Part shown: piece after piece, positions 5,516-10,194 of the stretch
How positions within the stretch are numbered: the first letter of the stretch is position 1
Layout: the number at the start of each line of letters is the position of its first letter
Origin: Acidimicrobiia bacterium
GTDB lineage: Bacteria > Actinomycetota > Acidimicrobiia > Acidimicrobiales > Ilumatobacteraceae
Assembly (NCBI GenBank): GCA_030425785.1
Contig: JAUHYJ010000078.1
Coordinates: forward strand, 1 to 10,194
Direction of reading: 5' to 3'
DNA length: 10,194 nucleotides
Translations under genes and position numbers: made by a program
Notes under the pieces: generated by a model
Told to the model about the DNA's origin: nothing
The model's database searches: none
The model's input: only the letters and a program-made list of their open reading frames with translations

Positions 5516-6918
5516 TGAGCCAGCCAGCGTTCGACTTCGGCGACGAGCCGCACGACGATGCGGCCAACCCCACGTACACGGTGGGCGAACTGGCGTCGGC
5601 GATCAACGAGCAGCTCCGTCGCGGGTTCTTCGACGGCGTGTGGGTGCGCGGCGAGATCGACGGGCTGCGCCACGCCGGCCCGCACACGTACTTCTCCCTG
5701 GTCGAGGACGGCGACGACGGCCGTGCCGTCCTCGGCGTCTCGCTGTTCGCGCCGATGAAGCGCAACCTCACACCGCTCCTCAAGAAGAACCGCCTCGAGC
5801 TCGAGAACGGCATGAAGGTGCGCATCTTCGGCCACCTCGACTACTACGCACCGAACGGCCGACTCGGTCTGAAGATGGCGGGGATCGACCCCCGGTTCAC
5901 GCTCGGCGAGATGAGCCAGGCCCGTGATCAGGTGGTGCGCAAGCTGGTCGCCGCCGGGCTGTTCGACGCCAACCGAACCCGCCCCTTCCCGCTCGTCCCG
6001 TTGCGGGTCGGGGTCGTCACGAGCGTGGGCACGGCGGCGTGGCACGACTTCCACGACGAGCTGCGACGCAGCGAACTCGGCTTCCAGCTCCGGGTCTGCG
6101 ACACGCGCGTCCAGGGTGAGGGTGCCGACCGTGGCCTCGCCGGCGCGATCCGAACGCTCGGGCGACGGAGCGATGTCGACTGTGTCGTCGTGATCCGCGG
6201 CGGGGGTGCGCGCAACGAGCTCGCGACCTTCGACGCCGAGGCGATCGCCATCGCGATCGCCACCAGCCCGGTGCCGGTCATCACCGGGCTGGGACACGAG
6301 ATCGACCGGTCGATCGCGGACGACGTCGCGCACACGTCGCACAAGACGCCCACCGCCTGCGCCCGCTCGCTCATCGATGCCGTGGCCGACTACCGCCGCG
6401 CGCTCGATCGCACGTGGTCCGAGATCGCCGCCCGGTCGCGCGACCGCTTCGCCGACGCGCAGCGCGGTCTCGGCGATCGCGCCCATCGCGTCGCCCGCCG
6501 CACGCACTCAGCGGTCGAGCGCGCGGACGAACGGCTGTCGACGCGGCGCGATCGGCTCCGCGAGGGGCCTGCACGCAGCCTGGCGATCGGGGCCGCCCAG
6601 GTCGACCAGCGGGCCGAGCGCCTCGTCCGTCGGGCGCCGATCGCGCTCGACAGCGAGCTCCGGTCCCTCGACGGGGCGGCGGCCCGGCTGGCGCTGCTCG
6701 ACCCGGTCAACCTGCTGCAGCGCGGCTGGAGCATCACGCGCGACCGTGACGGCAACATCGTCCGTAGCATCGACGACGTCGCCGACGACGCCACGCTCAC
6801 CACCGAGCTCGCCGACGGCCGGCTCACCAGCACGGTCACCGAGCGTGCAGCGGGTCGCCGTTCCACGACCGCCCCGACCGACGACCCCGCCACGACCAAC
6901 GGAGACGATCACGAATGA
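5515..6918 (+). CDS. xseA: Exodeoxyribonuclease VII large subunit
   Basis: XseA is the catalytic subunit of exonuclease VII, which degrades single-stranded DNA from both ends into oligonucleotides and works with several XseB chains. The 467-residue product is about the usual length. An OB-fold DNA-binding domain comes first (about 20-120: YTVGELASAIN, VRGEIDG, HTYFSLVED). The nuclease domain follows with GVVTSVGTAAWHD (166-178), RGGGARNEL (228-236) and GHEIDRSIADDVA (260-272), where H261 and D264 fall in the conserved GHExD segment. A long arginine-rich helical region (about 285-400) precedes the closing LLQRGWSITRDRDG motif, and the Thr/Asp-rich tail is unconserved. The glycine motif diverges from the common RGGGSxEDLW form. 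GTG 5515 is chosen from the -10 element and because the OB fold begins soon after it. The stop overlaps a five-codon ORF leading to xseB. Confidence 0.93.
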   Translation: MSQPAFDFGDEPHDDAANPTYTVGELASAINEQLRRGFFDGVWVRGEIDGLRHAGPHTYFSLVEDGDDGRAVLGVSLFAPMKRNLTPLLKKNRLELENGMKVRIFGHLDYYAPNGRLGLKMAGIDPRFTLGEMSQARDQVVRKLVAAGLFDANRTRPFPLVPLRVGVVTSVGTAAWHDFHDELRRSELGFQLRVCDTRVQGEGADRGLAGAIRTLGRRSDVDCVVVIRGGGARNELATFDAEAIAIAIATSPVPVITGLGHEIDRSIADDVAHTSHKTPTACARSLIDAVADYRRALDRTWSEIAARSRDRFADAQRGLGDRAHRVARRTHSAVERADERLSTRRDRLREGPARSLAIGAAQVDQRAERLVRRAPIALDSELRSLDGAAARLALLDPVNLLQRGWSITRDRDGNIVRSIDDVADDATLTTELADGRLTSTVTERAAGRRSTTAPTDDPATTNGDDHE

Positions 6919-6932
6919 GCACTGAGGCATGA
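6915..6932 (+). other. Five-codon ORF bridging xseA and xseB by two ATGA overlaps
   Basis: ATG 6915-6917 overlaps the xseA stop TGA (6916-6918). The tiny frame reads MSTEA and stops at TGA 6930-6932, which overlaps the xseB start ATG (6929-6931). A GGAG at 6901-6904 lies 10 bases before ATG 6915, whereas nothing comparable stands at normal distance from the xseB ATG. This is what a termination-reinitiation relay would look like; it may also be coincidence. Confidence 0.4.
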
Positions 6933-7183
6933 GCGACGGCTTCGACGAGACCGGCGACGACCACGCTGACGAGATCGGCTATGCCGACGCGTTGACCGAA
7001 CTCGACGGCATCCTGCGCGAGCTCGAGGGCAGCGACGTCGACGTCGACCGACTGGGTGACCGGGTGGCCCGCGCCGCCGACCTCATCGCGCTCTGCCGAG
7101 ACCGGATCGACCGCGCTCGGCTCCGGATCGACGAGGTGATCGCCGACCTCGACGGCACCGACGACTCACTCGACGACGGCTGA
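6929..7183 (+). CDS. xseB: Exodeoxyribonuclease VII small subunit
   Basis: XseB is the small helical subunit that binds the XseA helical arm and is needed for exonuclease VII activity. The 84-residue product fits the family: YADALTELDGILRELEGSD (18-36) is the first helix with the LE-G turn, and VDRLGDRVARAADLIALCRD (39-58) with ARLRIDEV the second. Flanks at 1-16 and 74-84 are acidic and unconserved. The gene lies 10 bp after xseA on the same strand, the standard xseAB order. Its translation probably depends on ribosomes arriving from xseA, directly or through the five-codon ORF, because only a weak GAGG-like element precedes ATG 6929. Confidence 0.9.
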   Translation: MSDGFDETGDDHADEIGYADALTELDGILRELEGSDVDVDRLGDRVARAADLIALCRDRIDRARLRIDEVIADLDGTDDSLDDG

Positions 7184-7207
7184 CGTACCGGACCACGCCG
7201 TCGGTGC

Positions 7208-7358
7208 GATGTCGGCCGTGTCGGTGATGTCCGGAAGTCGTTGATGACGGGGCCCAGGCTGATGTCCGGGGTGTCGGTGACGACGGGGCCCAGGCTGATG
7301 TCCGGAAGTCGTTGATGACGGGGCCCAGGCTGATGTCCGGGAGTCGGTGATGACGGGG
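7208..7358. repeat. Alternating 35/36-bp tandem repeat between xseB and the carotenoid genes
   Basis: Units begin with GATGTCC and full units end in GACGGGGCCCAGGCT. Type A units at 7226-7260 and 7297-7331 (35 bp) are identical to each other. Type B at 7261-7296 (36 bp) differs in the middle (GGTGTCGGTGAC in place of AAGTCGTTGAT). A partial B-like unit follows at 7332-7358, and a degenerate 18-bp B-like piece precedes at 7208-7225 (15 of 18 bases match). The order b-A-B-A-b suggests duplication of a 71-bp A+B dimer. The lengths are not multiples of three, so it is not a protein repeat. Each full unit contains the palindrome GGGCCC. Confidence 0.85.
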
Positions 7359-7624
7359 TGTCGGTTGCGACGGTGGCGAGGTGTGCGACGGGTGGATCGG
7401 TGTACCGATGGCGCCCGGTGGCGTCCGTGATTCGACGCCATCGGCGACATGTGCGGGGCGGCTGGCGCGTCTGACCGTGCCGGCGGCGGCCGGCGTCGAC
7501 CGGTGTCGGCGCAGCGCTGCGTTCGGGGTGGCCGGCGCGCTTGGTCGTCTCGGCGGCCACGGGCGGCGGCGCGACGAGACGCGGTGATGTCTTGACGGCG
7601 TGTCCCGGGGCGTCGGGTGGCCAA
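7359..7624. other. Non-coding remainder before the carotenoid operon, with two inverted repeats
   Basis: I find no convincing gene in this part of the 453-bp gap. ATCGG/CCGAT at 7396-7409 is a short palindrome. A 10-bp stem at 7416-7425/7434-7443 (TGGCGTC pairs with GACGCCA at its core, 8-base loop, one G-T pair) is the strongest hairpin of the gap and could be the xseAB terminator, although it lies 230 bp after the xseB stop. The rest, up to the -10 element, shows nothing clear. Confidence 0.5.
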
Positions 7625-7637
7625 TAGCCTGTCGTCG
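7625..7637 (+). promoter_or_regulatory. Leaderless promoter -10 element of the carotenoid operon
   Basis: TAGCCT (7625-7630) fits TANNNT and lies 6 bases before GTG 7637; no Shine-Dalgarno sequence is present. It would drive both the GGPP synthase and the desaturase. Confidence 0.5.
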
Positions 7638-8698
7638 TGACCGCCGCCCCGCCCACGACGCTGGCCGCCATCGCAGCCGTCGTGTCGGATCGGCTCGACG
7701 ACCTGCTCACGCCCGAACTCGCGCGTTGGGCCGACCTCGACGCAGACCTCGAAGCCCCCATGGCCGAGATCCGTCGTCTGGTCCTGTCCGGTGGCAAGCG
7801 GCTCCGCCCCGCCTTCTGCCACTGGGGGTTCGTCGGGGCCGGTGGCGACCCGTCGTCGGGTGCGGTCGTCGACGCCGGCGCGGCGTTCGAGCTGATGCAC
7901 GCGTTCGCACTCTTCCACGACGACGTGATGGACGACGCCGCGAGCCGCCGGGGTGCGCCGACCACGCACACGGTGTGGGCCGATCGGCACGCCGAGGCCG
8001 GCTGGTCGGGCGAGTCCCGTCGCTTCGGTGAGGGCGTGGCCATCCTGATCGGCGACCTCGCGTTCGTCTACTCGGATCAGCTGCTCGCCGGCGCCAACCC
8101 GACGGCCTGGCAGATCTGGAACGAGCTCCGGATCGAGCTCAACGTCGGCCAGGTGCTCGACATCCTGGGGTCCGTCCGCGGCGTCCGCGACGTCGCCCAG
8201 GCCGAACGGATCTGTCGCTACAAGTCGGGCAAGTACACCATCGAGCGGCCGCTCCATCTCGGGGCGGCGCTGGCCGACCCCGAGCGGTTCGCACAGCTCC
8301 ACGTCGGGTTGTCGGCCTACGGGTTGCCGCTCGGCGATGCGTTCCAGATGCGCGACGACGTGATGGGCGCGTTCGGCGACGAGGGCGCGACCGGCAAGCC
8401 GGTCGGTGGCGACCTGCGGGAGGGCAAGCCGACGCCGCTCCTCGCCCGTGCGATCGCAGCAGCGTCAGCGGCCCAACGGGTGGTGCTCGATCGCGTCGGC
8501 GACCCGGAGATGACCGACACCGATGTCGCCGCGGTCCAGCAGGTGATCGTCGAGACGGGCGCGCTGGCCGACCTCGAGGCCACGATCACGGCGCGCACCG
8601 ACGCTGCGCTCGCCGCGCTGGCCGATCTCGACCTCGCCGGCGACGCGGTCGACGAGCTCGGTCGGTTGGCCACCTACGTAAGTCGTCGGGCGGCCTGA
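7637..8698 (+). CDS. crtE: Geranylgeranyl diphosphate synthase (polyprenyl synthetase family)
   Basis: This enzyme joins isopentenyl diphosphate to allylic diphosphates, most likely up to C20 geranylgeranyl diphosphate, the precursor of phytoene. The 353-residue protein has the family's ordered motifs: GGKRLRP (52-58), the first Asp-rich motif DDVMD (95-99), RYKSGKYT (194-201), the second Asp-rich region QMRDDVMGAFGD (237-248) and GDLREGKPT (258-266). The DDxxG form of the second motif is common in actinobacterial GGPP synthases. F90, five residues before the first Asp motif, is at the site where an aromatic residue limits products to C20 in type I GGPP synthases, so C20 is favoured. The gene begins after a leaderless-type promoter and its TGA directly abuts the GTG of the phytoene desaturase. 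A role in quinone or other terpenoid side chains cannot be excluded, but the neighbour makes carotenoids the likely pathway. Confidence 0.88.
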   Translation: MTAAPPTTLAAIAAVVSDRLDDLLTPELARWADLDADLEAPMAEIRRLVLSGGKRLRPAFCHWGFVGAGGDPSSGAVVDAGAAFELMHAFALFHDDVMDDAASRRGAPTTHTVWADRHAEAGWSGESRRFGEGVAILIGDLAFVYSDQLLAGANPTAWQIWNELRIELNVGQVLDILGSVRGVRDVAQAERICRYKSGKYTIERPLHLGAALADPERFAQLHVGLSAYGLPLGDAFQMRDDVMGAFGDEGATGKPVGGDLREGKPTPLLARAIAAASAAQRVVLDRVGDPEMTDTDVAAVQQVIVETGALADLEATITARTDAALAALADLDLAGDAVDELGRLATYVSRRAA

Positions 8699-10194
8699 GT
8701 GCGCGTCGGGGTCGTGGGGGCGGGCCTCGGCGGGCTGAGCGCTGCGGCTCATCTCGTGGCGACCGGTCATCAGGTGACCGTGTTCGAGCGCCGCTCCCGA
8801 CCCGGCGGTCTCGCCGCATCGGAGTCCGCCGATGGCTTCCGGCTCGACCTCGGCCCGACGGTCGTCACCATGCCCGATCTGCTCGCCGCTCCGTTCCAGG
8901 CCCTCGGGACCGAGCTCGATCGCCACGTCCAGCTCGAACGCCTCGACACCGCGTATCGGGCCGTGTTCGCCGACGGCAGCGAGTTCCGCGTGCGCGCCGG
9001 CCGTGCGGCGATGGTCGACGAGGTGCGGTCGTTCGCCGGGCCGCGCGAGGCCGCGAACTTCGAGGCGTTCGCCGATTGGCTCACCGAGCTCTACCGGCTC
9101 GAGATGCCGAACTTCATCGATCGCCAGTACGACGGCGTCGCCGACCTGCGGCACTCGTGGCGACCGCTGCTGCGGCTGATCCGCCGGGCCGGCTTCCGGC
9201 GGCTCGATCAAGCGGTGTCGTCGTTCCTCGAGGACGAGCGGCTCCAGCGCGTGTTCAGCTTCCAGTCGTTGAACGCCGGGGTCGCTCCCCAGGACGCGCT
9301 GTCGCTCTATGCCGTCATCACATACATGGACGCGATCGCGGGGGTGTGGTCGGTCCGCGGGGGGATGCCGGCGGTGGCCTCGTCGCTCGCCGACCTGCTC
9401 GAACGACGCGGGGCGTCGTTCGAGTACGAGCGCGCCGTCACCCGGATCCGGCGCAACGGCGACGGTGCAGTGGCCGGCGTCGAGATCGACGGCGAGTCGG
9501 TCGTGCCGCTCGACGCCGTCGTCGTCAATGCCGACGTAGCGGCGAGCTATCGGACGTTGCTCGACGTGCGTGTGCCGCGACGGCTTCGCCACGGCGTCTA
9601 TTCGCCGTCGTGCGTCGTGTGGTCGGCCGGCCTTCGCGGGGCGATGCCGGACGGGGTCGAGCACCACAACGTCCACTTCGGGTGGAAATGGGACGATGCG
9701 TTCCGAGCGCTGAACGACGGTCACCGGATGCCCGATCCGTCGACCTTCGTCAGCGTGCCGTCGGTGTCCGACCCGTCGGCTGCGCCGGATGGTGCGGCGT
9801 CGCTGTTCGCGCTCGAGCCGGTCCCGAACCTCGGCGGACAGGTCGACTGGTCGTCGGACTCGGGACGCATTCTCGACGATCTGCGCCGCCGTCTCGGCGT
9901 CGCCGGGTATCCGGTCGACGATGTCGTCGTCGAGCGGTCGATCGACCCGTTCGGATGGCGGTCGATGGGGTACGAGCGGGGCACCCCGTTCTCACTCGCG
10001 CACGTGTTCCGCCAGACCGGCCCGCTCCGACCCCGCAACGTCGACGACCGGATCGGCGGGTTGGCGTTCGCCGGCGCCGGCACCACGCCGGGGCTCGGGG
10101 TGCCGATGGTGCTGTTGTCGGGCAAGCTCGCCGCTCAGCGGATCGATGCCGACGCTGCCGCCACCCGCACACCGTCCGCTGGTGACCCGGCCGA
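8699..10194 (+). CDS. crtI: CrtI-type phytoene desaturase, 3' end beyond window
   Basis: This FAD-dependent desaturase family introduces double bonds into phytoene towards coloured carotenes. The frame is open from GTG 8699 to the window end: 498 whole codons, close to the family's usual 490-510. The Rossmann start is clear: VGAGLGGLSAAAHL with G7, G9 and G12, then E30 and RPGG (34-37), the FAD-binding dinucleotide segment. DLGPTVVTMPDLL follows in the position typical of CrtI. The C-terminal flavin motif GAGTTPGLGVPMVLLSG starts near residue 459 and is characteristic of the CrtI family. The GTG start directly follows the GGPP synthase TGA with no gap and no clear ribosome site of its own, so translation is probably coupled. 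CrtI relatives also include carotene isomerases, diapophytoene enzymes and carotenoid ketolases, so the exact reaction is inferred from family and neighbour. Confidence 0.87.
   Translation, partial: MRVGVVGAGLGGLSAAAHLVATGHQVTVFERRSRPGGLAASESADGFRLDLGPTVVTMPDLLAAPFQALGTELDRHVQLERLDTAYRAVFADGSEFRVRAGRAAMVDEVRSFAGPREAANFEAFADWLTELYRLEMPNFIDRQYDGVADLRHSWRPLLRLIRRAGFRRLDQAVSSFLEDERLQRVFSFQSLNAGVAPQDALSLYAVITYMDAIAGVWSVRGGMPAVASSLADLLERRGASFEYERAVTRIRRNGDGAVAGVEIDGESVVPLDAVVVNADVAASYRTLLDVRVPRRLRHGVYSPSCVVWSAGLRGAMPDGVEHHNVHFGWKWDDAFRALNDGHRMPDPSTFVSVPSVSDPSAAPDGAASLFALEPVPNLGGQVDWSSDSGRILDDLRRRLGVAGYPVDDVVVERSIDPFGWRSMGYERGTPFSLAHVFRQTGPLRPRNVDDRIGGLAFAGAGTTPGLGVPMVLLSGKLAAQRIDADAAATRTPSAGDPA

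Noticed and set aside
5263..6507. The full 414-residue minus-strand frame extending the small membrane gene through xseA
   Set aside because: Beyond 5457 it only shadows xseA. The coding-like part with a hydrophobic segment is confined to 5263-5457, which was kept.
7208..7358. CRISPR-like direct repeats
   Set aside because: The units join end to end. The only variable parts are about 11-12 bases and still similar to each other, and no cas-like gene is nearby, so this is a tandem repeat.
7381..7587. A 68-residue plus-strand frame in the xseB-carotenoid gap
   Set aside because: No recognisable motif, no promoter or ribosome site at its start, and it contains the strong hairpin at 7416-7443; more likely non-coding.
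7592..7630. TTGACG at 7592-7597 as the -35 box of the carotenoid promoter
   Set aside because: It lies 27 bases from the TAGCCT hexamer, too far for a normal sigma-70-type spacing of about 17, and no better -10 lies at the right distance.

Overview
The window is a high-GC, gene-dense stretch of bacterial chromosome. The strong G/C bias at third codon positions, frequent GTG starts, lack of Shine-Dalgarno sites at most first genes, and an actinobacterial-style gene set (fused-type 2-oxoacid dehydrogenase E1, acyl-CoA carboxylase beta plus a small epsilon-like protein, an RDD membrane protein, an actinobacterial-type GGPP synthase) point to Actinomycetota. The Acidimicrobiia (an Ilumatobacter-like organism) is my best guess. 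This is an inference from sequence style and not a database result.

Layout. Positions 1-915 hold the C-terminal half of an E1 component of a 2-oxoacid dehydrogenase. Positions 977-2527 encode an acyl-CoA carboxylase carboxyltransferase (beta) subunit. A proline-rich RDD-family membrane protein follows at 2726-3349, and at 3577-3765 a 62-residue protein that looks like the carboxylase epsilon subunit. Positions 3862-5235 encode membrane-anchored RmuC. A small gene at 5263-5457 on the minus strand converges on rmuC and probably encodes a tail-anchored membrane protein. Positions 5515-6918 and 6929-7183 are xseA and xseB (exonuclease VII), linked by an unusual five-codon ORF. A 453-bp gap follows with an alternating 35/36-bp tandem repeat. 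A carotenoid operon closes the window: GGPP synthase (7637-8698) abutting a CrtI-type phytoene desaturase (8699 to the window end).

How the genes work together. The first block is acyl-CoA metabolism: oxidative decarboxylation of branched-chain or other 2-oxoacids gives acyl-CoAs, and an acyl-CoA carboxylase acts on such products. The middle block is DNA maintenance: RmuC and both exonuclease VII subunits. The last block makes C20 prenyl diphosphate and desaturates the C40 carotene built from it. I see no phytoene synthase; it may lie beyond the right edge.

Most notable signals. Five of the six plus-strand genes that begin after a gap have the same arrangement: a (T/C)AGNNT hexamer, 6-8 bases, then a GTG start with no usable Shine-Dalgarno, as expected for leaderless transcripts. 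The other main points are the 35/36-bp alternating minisatellite before the carotenoid genes, the double ATGA relay between xseA and xseB, and the small minus-strand membrane protein between rmuC and xseA. I found no CRISPR array, insertion sequence, tRNA or rRNA, and no defence or mobile system.
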